From Flavobacteriaceae bacterium (lineage in GTDB: Bacteria; Bacteroidota; Bacteroidia; Flavobacteriales; Weeksellaceae): 58,079 nt of DNA. The number at the start of each line of letters is the position of its first letter. Position 1 is the first letter of the stretch. Position numbers and translations under genes: made by a program. Below, piece after piece: positions 24,535-33,254 of this stretch. Location: NCBI GenBank assembly GCA_031277475.1, contig JAITMJ010000074.1:1-58079 (forward strand). Direction: 5' to 3'. The notes under the pieces were generated by a model, which saw only the letters and a list, made by a program, of their open reading frames with translations, did not search any database and was not told the DNA's origin.

Positions 24535-25424
24535 TAAAAAAGACTGATTCCAAAACCCGCGCTTCGCATTTGCATTGGCGGAATCGGTTCGGAATAGCAC
24601 GGAAATTCTGCGGAATTTTTTTTGATGAAATCGGTAATGATTTTCAAATTTTCATCGCCCAAGTCGCAGAATCGGTGTCCGAGTTTTGAGCGTTCAAGGT
24701 CCGATAAAATAATAGATTTCTGCCAGGGTAACTCTTCATATTGAATCGCTACGGCGTTTTGCAAAAACGTGAAACTTCGCAATTTGGCGGCATCGGACAG
24801 CGAATAATATGCCAACGCCTTTTTTAAATAAAGCAAAAGTTTAGGATTTTGTTTTACCAATTCCACACAATCATCGTTTAATATTCGTTTGATTTTTGTT
24901 TCCAACGATTGCTCAATCAACTGCTGAAGCATCACAAAAACTTCCGGCGAATGATTGATGGAGTAAATACTCTGAAATTCCGCAGGCGTGGAAATGATGT
25001 CGGAAACGTTTTGAAAAAACGGAAGTTCCGATTTAACACCCTCAATGGAAAAAGCCGTTGATAGGCTGTCGGAAACCAATTTGTCGGCGATTTTCACGAG
25101 CGAAATTCCCAAATCCCGAACATCCCACCAAGAGGAGGATTTCATTTTTTCCTGCGTGAACTCTTGTATCCCGAAATTCGTGATTTGCACCTTGATTCTC
25201 GGAAGCGAGAAAACAAATGCGTAATGAACCGCCGCTTTTGTAAGTTGCTCAAAAATAGTTTTGGCAATGGGATTAATCCCATTGTTTAAACTCAAATACA
25301 CTTCTTTCGGAAAAAACTCGAATATTTTGGAAAATCCCAAATCTTGATCCACCAAATCAAAATCAAAAGCAGACGGCAGTTTGAGATAATTTAAGGAATC
25401 CGGTTTGCTGATGTAATAGTCCAT
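24534..25424 (-). CDS. phage head-associated protein (DUF6712-like)
   Basis: 296 residues, largely helical, after the portal gene. Style and position fit the DUF6712-type protein found next to portal genes in Bacteroidota prophages, whose function is not established; a head-completion or connector role is guessed from order. The segment NNGINPIAK near residue 50 is encoded by a perfect 20-bp palindrome (25265-25284), which looks like an in-frame intergenic repeat. Confidence 0.5.
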   Translation of the reverse strand: MDYYISKPDSLNYLKLPSAFDFDLVDQDLGFSKIFEFFPKEVYLSLNNGINPIAKTIFEQLTKAAVHYAFVFSLPRIKVQITNFGIQEFTQEKMKSSSWWDVRDLGISLVKIADKLVSDSLSTAFSIEGVKSELPFFQNVSDIISTPAEFQSIYSINHSPEVFVMLQQLIEQSLETKIKRILNDDCVELVKQNPKLLLYLKKALAYYSLSDAAKLRSFTFLQNAVAIQYEELPWQKSIILSDLERSKLGHRFCDLGDENLKIITDFIKKNSAEFPCYSEPIPPMQMRSAGFGISLF

Positions 25425-25450
25425 ATTTTATTGTATTTTGCTTTTTGCTT

Positions 25451-25529
25451 TTGGCGATTATCCGATAGCAATTTGCCATAAGCCAATAGCCAAAAGCCAT
25501 TATATTTTTTTGTCTCTTTTTTAACCACT
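25451..25529. repeat. 79-bp dispersed repeat, copy 1
   Basis: Nearly identical to 38179-38257, with one difference near position 12 and a few near position 57. It contains GGCGATTATC, AGCCAATAGCC and TCTCTTTTTTAACCACT. It lies just after the portal stop. Confidence 0.85.
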
Positions 25530-25532
25530 TTT

Positions 25533-26867
25533 TTAGTTCACAATTTTGGTTTGTCCGTTCGGATTTTTATCCAAAGTCGTGAGATTCGTATTCGGAAATT
25601 TTCCGAAAAGAGTAGGATCCCAATCGTTCCAATATTTGATGTTCTCAAAAATCTGAAGCGTACGAATTTGGCGGATCGGAAATTTCGCACAAAGAATTGT
25701 CCACGCCTCTCGCTTGTCTGAACCCGAACCGCTCAAAGATTTTCCACCGAAAGCACCGCCGTTGATTAAACACGGATCAACGCCCATCGGCGTAAGTATT
25801 TCATAATTTGCGGCGGAACCATCCAATAAGAAATCGCCGTTGGATTGCGGTTGGCTGATGGTTTCAATAATAATTCCTTTGATTTCATTTCCGGTGTCCC
25901 GATCCCTGAAAAACGGCGATATGATTGATTTTCCCGAAGCCTTGTTTCCCCGCAATTCATTATCTACAAGATCGACCAATTCCGCTCGTTTTTTTTGCTG
26001 CTCTTCCGGTGTGAATGTTTGCCAAACGTCAAATCCGTAAACGTGTGAAAAATAATCATCGGCAACGTGAATTAAATATTTCACGTTGAGTTGTTGTGTA
26101 AACATCGCTTTTTTATATTCCGGCAACGATAAAACGACATCCACCCAACCGTTTTTAAACGATGAATGCCAACCGACAGACGGATAGGTTTTTTCGGCAA
26201 GAAGCGTATCAATCACCGGAATTGTAAATTTTAAAATTCCTTTTTGTTTGCAATAATCTTTGATTTCGTTAATCGGAACATTGGCATTAAAACAGGGAAC
26301 TACGGCTGTGTTTTCTTCTTTGAAATCTTCCCAATCGGTGTTCACGCCGATACTATTGATGATTCCGTTTTTATCCGGTTCCGCAAAACGAACATCGGCG
26401 GCTTTTATTCGGCGGATGGAAATCACTTTATCACCGTTCGGCGACAGCAAATATTCGGGAAACGCAAGCCCCCAAGTTTCAAAATCAAGGATGATTTCGG
26501 CGATTCCGATATTGAATTTGCATCGGGAAAAAAAATCGTTTATCTCCGGAAACGAGGATGCTAATCGCTCTTTGAATGTGATATCTTCGTCAGTTTCAAC
26601 ACCTTGATATAATTGAAATCCCGTTCCGAAATGCACCGCCGTCAAAACTTTTAATCCGCCGATGGCAACGCCTGTTTTGTCTAATTTTACAGCAAATTCT
26701 TGCGGATACAAATTGTTATCGCCCCAAGGCAACCACTTATCCCCGATGAGAGCATCGTTCCCTTTGCTGTATTTAAAATTGGAGTGTGTCGGATTTTTAA
26801 TTTTGTTAAAAACCATCACAGCACCGCCGCTACCTCCAACAGCAAAAATATCTTTGGCAATTTCCAT
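25533..26867 (-). CDS. phage portal protein
   Basis: 444 residues. The portal forms the dodecameric DNA entry gate at one vertex of the head. The order terminase large, small gene, portal, and segments such as DKWLPWGDNNLYPQEFAVKLDKTGVAIGGLKVL, RIKAADVRFAEPDKNG and LDGSAANYEILTPMGVDPCLING fit Bacteroidota siphophage portals. The C-terminal third (SGSDKREAWTILCAKFPIRQIRTLQIFENIKYWNDW) resembles the portal stem region. No frameshift is seen. Confidence 0.7.
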   Translation of the reverse strand: MEIAKDIFAVGGSGGAVMVFNKIKNPTHSNFKYSKGNDALIGDKWLPWGDNNLYPQEFAVKLDKTGVAIGGLKVLTAVHFGTGFQLYQGVETDEDITFKERLASSFPEINDFFSRCKFNIGIAEIILDFETWGLAFPEYLLSPNGDKVISIRRIKAADVRFAEPDKNGIINSIGVNTDWEDFKEENTAVVPCFNANVPINEIKDYCKQKGILKFTIPVIDTLLAEKTYPSVGWHSSFKNGWVDVVLSLPEYKKAMFTQQLNVKYLIHVADDYFSHVYGFDVWQTFTPEEQQKKRAELVDLVDNELRGNKASGKSIISPFFRDRDTGNEIKGIIIETISQPQSNGDFLLDGSAANYEILTPMGVDPCLINGGAFGGKSLSGSGSDKREAWTILCAKFPIRQIRTLQIFENIKYWNDWDPTLFGKFPNTNLTTLDKNPNGQTKIVN

Positions 26868-26886
26868 TTATTTTATAAATAATTAG

Positions 26887-27195
26887 TTACAACACAACAT
26901 CACAACCATTATATTTAATGATAAAAAAGATGTTTATTTTCTTTATTCCGGCATTGGTTTTTAAGTTCCTTGTGTGGTTTTCCCAATGGTTCGGATTTTT
27001 AAAATCAATATTTTGAGACAGTCGGATTTTTCCGGTATTTTTCGGAGCCTGCATCAACGTAGCATTTTCATAAGATACCAATCTTCCGCCGGATTTATTT
27101 TGCTGATTATAAGTCCGAATAGTAATATCAAAAGGAATTGGATTTTTTTTATCGTCCAATTTTCTCATCTCTTTGATAACTTCACTCAAAAACAT
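26887..27195 (-). CDS. small conserved phage protein before portal
   Basis: About 102 residues from MFLSEVIKEMRKLDDKKNPIPFDITIRTYN. An upstream start at 27228 is less likely, because the predicted promoter -7 box lies at 27212-27219. Small proteins with this opening commonly occur beside portal or terminase genes in Bacteroidota prophages. The function is not known. The rest is a small beta/basic domain (GGRLVSYENATLM, IFFIIKYNGCDVVL). Confidence 0.55.
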   Translation of the reverse strand: MFLSEVIKEMRKLDDKKNPIPFDITIRTYNQQNKSGGRLVSYENATLMQAPKNTGKIRLSQNIDFKNPNHWENHTRNLKTNAGIKKINIFFIIKYNGCDVVL

Positions 27196-27211
27196 TTGAT
27201 TTTGCACACGC

Positions 27212-27246
27212 CAAATATGATAATGCAAAAACCGAAAGAAAAGGAC
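27212..27246 (-). promoter_or_regulatory. putative late promoter before the 26887 gene
   Basis: GTCCTTT (27246-27240), then CATATTTG (27219-27212), in the 205-bp gap after the terminase stop. The TTTG falls at the same distance as in the terminase and tail copies of the motif. The -7 half is imperfect. Confidence 0.35.
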
Positions 27247-27433
27247 ACGTTTTTTTTATAGCAAAATACACCCTCGTTTCTCATATTTTTTTTAATATAA
27301 TTTTGAAAATCAATTTTTTAACGTTCTTAAAATTAAAATCTTTATCAAAAAATAACGTAGGGGACACTCGCAGCCTTATCCATTTCTACAATTTCCGTTT
27401 GTAAAAATCACGAAATATGTGAGGCTGTAATCA

Positions 27434-28981
27434 CTAAGTAGAAAGTTGAAGATTTGTAACCGGAAATGATGATTGAAAACGATAGTCTATCAAGTGCCAG
27501 AACTGCCAAAAGAGATTGTAGTCCAATGTATCAGAGAAGTGAGTAGCATGTTCTTGAAGCGTAACCTTGCTTCGTTCCGAAGATTTATCCTTCTCGAAAG
27601 CGTCATCGCCTTTTAGCGGTGCATTTTCCATTGAGATGATAAGATTCGGACAATTATCCGCATTGATGCGAACCAAGGGCAATCGAGCATCGTTTTCCGC
27701 AAGAATATAATTTATAAGTTTATATTTTGCCAAGTGTCCCGGATTGTTGGTGTTGGGTGTTTTATCAATCACTTTCCATCCGGCGGCGCGCAACTTATTG
27801 ATTACATCTTCAGCCAACGTGGTTTTGCTGTTCGCCTCTTTTTTGTTTCCGGATTTATCCCTGTAGATATGGACTTCATTGCAACTTGCTTTGTGCGGCT
27901 CGTAGTAATCAATGAAATCCTGAACCACATCATCCAAAATGTTCGGATGCTTGCGAAAGAATTCTTTAATAAAGTTCACCGTATTAATACTCTTGAGGAA
28001 TTGAGACACCGTCATACAATTAATATTGCCACCGAAATCGAGATTCATTTGCAAGGGAATCCCACGCACCAAATCACTATCGTATTTGCAACTTGGTTTG
28101 TAATCTTCAGCAACACCACCGAGCAAATCAATATTGTATTTGAATTGATAATAATGATGTTCCTTTAATTGGGCATAGAATCCATCTTGCACACCTTTGG
28201 GACGGATGTTGAGAATTTCGGCGTTAAATAAAGTTACCGACAACGCTTCCTTTTTCATATCATCAATCCATCCGCTTTTTAGATTGTGTGCGTTCACATA
28301 AGCATTGGCTTTGATAAAACAATACTTGACAGGATTCTCTTTTGAAAGTTTCTCGCGCTCCGTAAACCATTCGCCTTTTTTAGTCATTGCCACAGATGAA
28401 ACAAATACTTGTGCGTGAAGCATTGATGCTTTGCTGAATATTACTTTCTTTGCGCGGTTCGTAGCAATGACATTGTTGTAAAGTCTCTCGTAAGTAAGTA
28501 GAGCCGCCTCATCGCCGATAACCCAATAAGCATTGAGACCACGTCCGGAATTAGGATTGTCAAGCGAAACCATTACGGCAATCGTTCCATTTCGGAAATG
28601 AATAACGTTTGCCCACGAATCCGGAGCCTGAAAAGGCATCTCAAAACCGAGCTCCCTTCCGCATCTGCCGACTACATAATCAATACTTTCATAAAGCCCG
28701 AACATTTCCATACCTTCCTTTGTCGATGGCAGTGTTCGAGATTTAATCTGAACAAATGTTTCGCCGACAATGATTCCTGTCGAGCGCGGCATTTGTTTCA
28801 CCGCTTCTTTGATGAACCAACCGAGTACCGTTGATTTCCCGGTTCCGCGCGCCGCTTCGATATTGATGTTCGGAATTTTAAGTTTCTTATTGGAAAGCAC
28901 GGCGGCAGCCTGCATCAAATTCAACTCAATATTCCGAGTCGGCATGATATGATATTGCGAATTATGAAACATCTTCGTCAT
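27434..28981 (-). CDS. terminase large subunit
   Basis: 515 residues: the ATPase and nuclease that packages DNA into the head. The Walker A motif is near residues 44-51 (ARGTGKST). The Walker B acidic pair is in YWVIGDEAA near 157-158. The C-terminal half carries acidic residues suited to an RNase H-like nuclease (NLDFGG, EVHIYRDKSGNKKEANSKTTLAED). It overlaps the small subunit stop by 20 bp, and a start at Met13 would remove the overlap. In this genome terminase comes after the capsid genes rather than before them. Confidence 0.9.
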   Translation of the reverse strand: MTKMFHNSQYHIMPTRNIELNLMQAAAVLSNKKLKIPNINIEAARGTGKSTVLGWFIKEAVKQMPRSTGIIVGETFVQIKSRTLPSTKEGMEMFGLYESIDYVVGRCGRELGFEMPFQAPDSWANVIHFRNGTIAVMVSLDNPNSGRGLNAYWVIGDEAALLTYERLYNNVIATNRAKKVIFSKASMLHAQVFVSSVAMTKKGEWFTEREKLSKENPVKYCFIKANAYVNAHNLKSGWIDDMKKEALSVTLFNAEILNIRPKGVQDGFYAQLKEHHYYQFKYNIDLLGGVAEDYKPSCKYDSDLVRGIPLQMNLDFGGNINCMTVSQFLKSINTVNFIKEFFRKHPNILDDVVQDFIDYYEPHKASCNEVHIYRDKSGNKKEANSKTTLAEDVINKLRAAGWKVIDKTPNTNNPGHLAKYKLINYILAENDARLPLVRINADNCPNLIISMENAPLKGDDAFEKDKSSERSKVTLQEHATHFSDTLDYNLFWQFWHLIDYRFQSSFPVTNLQLST

Positions 28982-29543
28982 CTTCTTGGTTATCCGTTAC
29001 TTCTTTAAATTCCACATCTTCCGCATCCAGAGAGTTAAAATCCACCACTCCCGCCGAAAGCATTTTGCTGATTAATTTATTGGTATTTCTCGGAAGCCGC
29101 AGAATATAATTGGATGCCTCCAATTTTTTAGGATCGATTTTTTGAGACGTGTCAAGGAAATTATAAAGAGATTTGTAAGAATCAAGGCATTTGCGCGCCG
29201 TTTCCTCGTTCCCTTTTTTCAGCGACATTTGATAAAGATTCCAATAACTCTCAGCCAATACCATTCTTTCGGCGGCGATGTTCACATTGTCAATATCACC
29301 GAAAAGTTGCTGAGAAAGCATATAATCACGATAAGCCGTTGCCTGCGAAATTTTATGATCCCGCATTACAATTTGGATGACCTGATGCCGAGAATATTTA
29401 TTGTTAATTCTCAAGCCCCAAATATGCACCATTCTGTCTTTTTTCCGAATATCATCGCCGGAAAGTTGCACGGAATCTTCATCAATATACCACGCTTTTA
29501 TCCTTAAAAAGGCATTGTCTTTCGTGTATTTTACCATATCCAT
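28962..29543 (-). CDS. terminase small subunit-like protein
   Basis: 193 residues before the large subunit, the usual position of the DNA-recognising small subunit. An HTH-like segment is visible near 48-75 (KYSRHQVIQIVMRDHKISQATAYRDYML), followed by helices and an acidic tail (NQEDDEDVS). A start two codons later is also possible. The predicted -7 box ends 5 bp before the start codon, suggesting a very short or absent 5' UTR. Confidence 0.6.
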   Translation of the reverse strand: MDMVKYTKDNAFLRIKAWYIDEDSVQLSGDDIRKKDRMVHIWGLRINNKYSRHQVIQIVMRDHKISQATAYRDYMLSQQLFGDIDNVNIAAERMVLAESYWNLYQMSLKKGNEETARKCLDSYKSLYNFLDTSQKIDPKKLEASNYILRLPRNTNKLISKMLSAGVVDFNSLDAEDVEFKEVTDNQEDDEDVS

Positions 29544-29547
29544 ACAG

Positions 29548-29582
29548 CGAAAATATCTTTGTTAAAATTGCGGTAAAAGGAC
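29548..29582 (-). promoter_or_regulatory. putative late promoter for the terminase operon
   Basis: GTCCTTT (29582-29576) and, 23 nt on, TATTTTCG (29555-29548), just after a strong terminator. The arrangement matches that before the 23292 gene. Confidence 0.45.
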
Positions 29583-29587
29583 AAAAA

Positions 29588-29610
29588 AAAGCCCGAATTT
29601 ATCAGGCTTT
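29588..29610 (-). terminator. intrinsic terminator before terminase
   Basis: AAAGCC and GGCTTT arms around GATAAATTC-type loop. Eight T follow on the minus strand. A second stem TTTACTTG/CAAGTAAA lies just upstream at 29629-29653. Together they end the transcript of the 29668 gene. Confidence 0.75.
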
Positions 29611-29667
29611 GTGTAAATAATTAAATAGTTTACTTGACACTTTGACAAGTAAATTTTTTTTGACATT

Positions 29668-29913
29668 TCAGTTTAATCCCTGTTTATCGGCGATTTCAAT
29701 ATGCCGGAATTTTTCCAAATCTTCTACAAATTCGCTGACGGACGTTGCGCGGATGTCTTCATCGTTATTCAAAACCGCGCGCCTCGCATATTCCAACATA
29801 AATTTTTCAATCGTTGGCTCCTTCTGAAAAGAATTTTGCCAAAGAAACAACACCACATCGTAGTCGGAGATGGCTGTAAAAGTCTGATTGTTATCTCTAA
29901 TCTTTACCCTCAT
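29668..29913 (-). CDS. hypothetical small phage protein
   Basis: 81 residues from MRVKIRDNNQTFTAISDYDVVLFLWQNSF. A longer reading to 29991 overlaps the amidoligase end, so the internal start is chosen. It is acidic and helical (EPTIEKFMLEYARRAVLNNDEDIRATSVSEFVEDLEKFR). It lies between the amidoligase and a terminator, probably in the amidoligase operon. Its start codon is in the loop of a perfect 12-bp inverted repeat (29901-29929). No family recognised. Confidence 0.5.
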   Translation of the reverse strand: MRVKIRDNNQTFTAISDYDVVLFLWQNSFQKEPTIEKFMLEYARRAVLNNDEDIRATSVSEFVEDLEKFRHIEIADKQGLN

Positions 29914-29929
29914 AAGTTGAGGGTAAAGA
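29901..29929 (-). promoter_or_regulatory. 12-bp inverted repeat over a start codon
   Basis: TCTTTACCCTCA (29901-29912) and TGAGGGTAAAGA (29918-29929) with a 5-nt spacer. The ATG at 29913-29911 lies at the loop/stem edge. It could be an operator or a translational lock for the 29668 gene. Confidence 0.5.
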
Positions 29930-29941
29930 TAGTGATTTTTT

Positions 29942-30886
29942 TTATGCAAGTGCCAACTCGCGGTCCTCAACATATTCTTGTAAGTTTTCATCTAATATTT
30001 GATTTATATTCGTTAATAAAATGTTTTGTTTTGAAAATTCAACCAATCTCGCACAAATCAAAATCCAATTTTTTATTTTTAAAAAGTTAGTGCTTGCACC
30101 GTGTTGTCTGAATTCTACCGTTCCGTGTCTTTGATAACTTTGTAAATTCAATTTAAAATATCTTGAGTTGAAAAAACGTGCAAGTTCGGTTACGGTTTCT
30201 TTTGCGTCTATTTTTTGAAAAAACGTGTTTTGAGCGTTGTTTCTAAAACCTTGACAAAACCTGTTGTTATTTGCCCTTCTGCTTTTTGGCATTATTTTAT
30301 CAATTTGATTTTCAATTAAATATTGATTTTTTACAAGCGTTCTAAAATTCTCAATCGAATAATCGTTGGCATCGAGGTGAACGTGTACGCCGCAGGTAGT
30401 ATTTACTTGTGCGTTTGAAATTCTTAACGCTTTGCAGGCTTTTCTAAAATCTTTCAATCCTGCATTGCCTTGCAATATTGGGCTTACCAATTCTTTAGCG
30501 TTGAAACCGCTTATTGAACTGTCCGATACAAATTTCCAATGCGGTCTGGTGTCATGGTTATAGTTTTCGTTTCTTATTTCCAAACCTTCCGCTCTAAAAT
30601 TTTGTGTCAAGGTGTTGTTTTGTGCGCCAAAAAATTCAATCTCCACACCGAATTTTCTGCTAAATTCAAATTCAAAATCTATCGGGATGCTTGGTTGCGG
30701 TTGTGAAGTTCGGCGGTCATTCCATTTTTTCCAAATGTTGTATGCAAAACCATAATTTCCGCTTGTGATAAGTTCTGCAACCTGATGTCTGGTAAATCCT
30801 AAATCAAATAAGGCTTCCGCTTTTTTTGTTTTTGTCCAGTTACTGTTTAAAATTTCTTGCTGTGTCATTTTATTATTGATATTCAA
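29942..30886 (-). CDS. amidoligase-family enzyme with N-terminal HTH
   Basis: 314 residues. Residues about 78-270 match the COOH-NH2 amidoligase family (Amidoligase_2 type): FGVEIEFFG near 79-87, WKFVSDSSI near 117-124, KELVSPIL near 131-138, TCGVHVHLD near 164-172, and GTVEFRQHG near 255-263. These give the Glu, His and Arg/Gln residues of an ATP-dependent amide-forming site. Residues 7-50 form a helix-turn-helix-like segment. In phages such enzymes are thought to ligate an amine to a protein, peptide or modified-base precursor; the substrate here is unknown. It follows two adenine-type methyltransferases. Start at Met7 (30868) is also possible. Confidence 0.75.
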   Translation of the reverse strand: MNINNKMTQQEILNSNWTKTKKAEALFDLGFTRHQVAELITSGNYGFAYNIWKKWNDRRTSQPQPSIPIDFEFEFSRKFGVEIEFFGAQNNTLTQNFRAEGLEIRNENYNHDTRPHWKFVSDSSISGFNAKELVSPILQGNAGLKDFRKACKALRISNAQVNTTCGVHVHLDANDYSIENFRTLVKNQYLIENQIDKIMPKSRRANNNRFCQGFRNNAQNTFFQKIDAKETVTELARFFNSRYFKLNLQSYQRHGTVEFRQHGASTNFLKIKNWILICARLVEFSKQNILLTNINQILDENLQEYVEDRELALA

Positions 30887-30947
30887 TTATTTACACAGCA
30901 AAGTACGCTACATTAATTTTAACATGCAAGTTATATCTCATTTATTT

Positions 30948-31754
30948 TCAATAAATTACGAATAAAGTGTTTTGATGAATATTATAGTTCATCGTAAGGC
31001 ATTCTGTTTTCTTTTTTTCGGAACTTCCGCCTGCTGTTAAGTTCAATTCTTTATCGTCTGTTTTCCAATCAAAATCCTTTATATATTGCGAAAGTTGGTC
31101 ATTCGGATAACTGCTTAACATAAATTTACCTTTGATTTTTGATAAACACTCCAACAGTTGATTAAAATGTTCTTGAGTATAACCGCCGTAATGTCCTTGA
31201 TTTGCACCAACATAAGGCGGATCAATATAAAAAAACGCATTTTTATCATCTACACGCCGGATTATTTCTATGGCATCGATATTTTCAATGAAAACTTTAT
31301 CCAACCGATCGGAAAGTTCTTTGTTAAATTCTTTTCGTTTATTTGCTACCGAATTAGGTCTCTTCTCGGAAGTGCTTAAATTCCCTATTTGATTGTTGAA
31401 ACCGCAATTCGTAGCAACCCAAAACGCCCAAGCCTTACGAACAGGTTTGAAAATGTGCGGATTTTCATAAATTATAAGGGCGTTCCTGTATAAGTCTCGT
31501 GAAAAAGGAGTTGCATCAATAATTTTTTTTAATTTCTGAAAATTGCTTTTTATCTGTTCATAGAAATTAACCACCATTCCGTTATAATCATTAATGTATT
31601 CTCTCTTCGCAGGTTTTTTAGCCCAAAACACTGCACCGCCACCGAAAAACGGCTCGCAGTAAATTCGGTGTTCCGGCATCAAAGGTAAAATGCTTTTCAG
31701 CATACTTTGTTTTCCGCCGTAGTATGAAATCGGTGTTCTTAAATTAGCGTCCAT
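30948..31754 (-). CDS. DNA adenine methyltransferase, D12/Dam type
   Basis: 268 residues. The alpha-class order is visible: FXGXG-type SAM motif PFFGGGAVF near 35-43, a target domain in the middle, and the catalytic DPPY at 178-181 (YIDPPYVGANQGHYG). It would methylate N6 of adenine, the classical D12 family action. Start 3 bp after the ParB-methylase stop indicates cotranscription. No matching restriction nuclease is present, so self-protection from host restriction or a regulatory role is likely. Confidence 0.9.
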   Translation of the reverse strand: MDANLRTPISYYGGKQSMLKSILPLMPEHRIYCEPFFGGGAVFWAKKPAKREYINDYNGMVVNFYEQIKSNFQKLKKIIDATPFSRDLYRNALIIYENPHIFKPVRKAWAFWVATNCGFNNQIGNLSTSEKRPNSVANKRKEFNKELSDRLDKVFIENIDAIEIIRRVDDKNAFFYIDPPYVGANQGHYGGYTQEHFNQLLECLSKIKGKFMLSSYPNDQLSQYIKDFDWKTDDKELNLTAGGSSEKKKTECLTMNYNIHQNTLFVIY

Positions 31755-31757
31755 TGG

Positions 31758-33053
31758 TTATTTCAAACTTATTTCCTCAATTTGTTCCTGCGTTAATTTT
31801 TGTCCGTTTTTCCGAATATCAAAAGATAAATTATTGTCATTCATATATTTAATCCAACGCCGGATAATCACATCCGCAAAACGAGGATCCAACTCAACGC
31901 CTCGACATTGTCTCCAAGTCATCTCGCAAGCAATAAGCGTGGAACCGGAACCGAGAAAAGAATCGCCGACAATATCTTTTTGTTTTGATGAATTTTTTAT
32001 CAAATAACTAATGAGATCCAAGGGTTTCATTGTCGGATGTTCCTCGCTTCTTTGAGGTTTATCAAATTCCAAAATTGTTGATTGTTTCCTATCCGAATAC
32101 CAAGTGTGGGAAGCACCTTCTTTCCATCCGTATAAAATAGGCTCGTGTTTCCAATGGTAATCCTGCCGCCCCATAACAATGTGGTTTTTTGCCCAAACCA
32201 AACATTGAGACAATTTGAAACCCGCAGATGTTAATGCGGCTCGGAAATTAGAACCTCCCGAATCGGCGTGAAAAACATAAATCGGCGCGCCTAACTCGGA
32301 ATTGATAAAACACTCCTGATAAAATAGGTAAAGAAAACTGTAAAATTCATCATCAGACATATTGTCATTCTGAATTTTCAATCTCTCTTTCGTGCCTCCT
32401 TCATAATTCACGTTGTAAGGCGGATCCGTTACAATGAGATTAAATTTTTCGCCGGAAAGAATCCGCCGATAACTTTCCGATAAAGTAGAATCTCCACAAA
32501 GAACAACGTGTTTTATGCCCTTTTGAGATGATATTAATTCAAACAAATCGCCAATCGCCGACTTAGGTTCTACCGGAGGTTCGGGATCGAAATCACCTTC
32601 CTCTTCATCCGGAACAAAAGCATTTTCTTTGAGAAATTCCGAAAAGGCATCTACATCCATTCCGATACCTTCCAAATCAATATCCTGAAAAAACTCTTCT
32701 ATTTTGCTCCAATCAAATTCGCCGTTGTGGATGTTGCTTCGGAGCATATATTCCTTAAATTCCTCTTCCGTCAATTTTCGGTTTGGAATTCGGACATCTA
32801 TATCTTCACCTCCACGTCCGAGCAAAAACAATGCGGCAATCCTTTGATGTCCGGCAAGCAAAACATTGTCAATATCAATCGCCGGAATTTCGACAAGATT
32901 AAATCGCTCAAGACTTACTTTTAAGCGATTAAGTTCTTCTTCCGTAATTTGTCTCGGATTAAAATCGCAGGGAATCAAGTCCGATACTTTTCTTTTTACG
33001 GTGTACCACTCCAAAGGCGGTAAAATTTCGCGTTCAGATTTTTCTTTTCTCAT
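31758..33053 (-). CDS. ParB-domain fused DNA methyltransferase
   Basis: 431 residues. Residues 20-100 are a ParB/Sulfiredoxin-like domain (SDLIPCDFNPRQITEEE, VLLAGHQRIAAL). Residues about 165-410 are a beta-class amino-methyltransferase with DPPY at 210-213 before the SAM motif DSFLGSGSTLIACE near 375-388. The adenine or cytosine amino target is not certain, though N6-adenine is most common. Fusions like this are frequent in phages and mobile elements. It leads a group of two methylases and an amidoligase placed between tail and terminase genes. A long structured region lies just upstream. Confidence 0.9.
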   Translation of the reverse strand: MRKEKSEREILPPLEWYTVKRKVSDLIPCDFNPRQITEEELNRLKVSLERFNLVEIPAIDIDNVLLAGHQRIAALFLLGRGGEDIDVRIPNRKLTEEEFKEYMLRSNIHNGEFDWSKIEEFFQDIDLEGIGMDVDAFSEFLKENAFVPDEEEGDFDPEPPVEPKSAIGDLFELISSQKGIKHVVLCGDSTLSESYRRILSGEKFNLIVTDPPYNVNYEGGTKERLKIQNDNMSDDEFYSFLYLFYQECFINSELGAPIYVFHADSGGSNFRAALTSAGFKLSQCLVWAKNHIVMGRQDYHWKHEPILYGWKEGASHTWYSDRKQSTILEFDKPQRSEEHPTMKPLDLISYLIKNSSKQKDIVGDSFLGSGSTLIACEMTWRQCRGVELDPRFADVIIRRWIKYMNDNNLSFDIRKNGQKLTQEQIEEISLK

Positions 33054-33075
33054 ACTTTTAAACTAATTTTGCAGT

Positions 33076-33164
33076 TCTCAACTTTTAAACATAGATACTC
33101 CACCAAAGAAGACTTTTCGTCCCCCACTGGTGGAGTATTTATACTTCGAGTTTAAAAGTTGAGA
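33076..33164. repeat. nested inverted repeat before the methylase genes
   Basis: Outer arms TCTCAACTTTTAAAC (33076-33090) and GTTTAAAAGTTGAGA (33150-33164), 15 bp perfect. Inner arms ATACTCCACCA (33095-33105) and TGGTGGAGTAT (33128-33138), 11 bp perfect. The loop has CCCCC. No T tract follows. It may be a regulatory RNA hairpin or a small palindromic insertion. Confidence 0.7.
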
Positions 33165-33254
33165 TCTTTAGATTGAGTGGAGGACGTTTATTTCCTCCCG
33201 ATGAGAATTCCGGCAATTTTCATAAATATTCGCTTTTGAATAAAGGACATAAAA

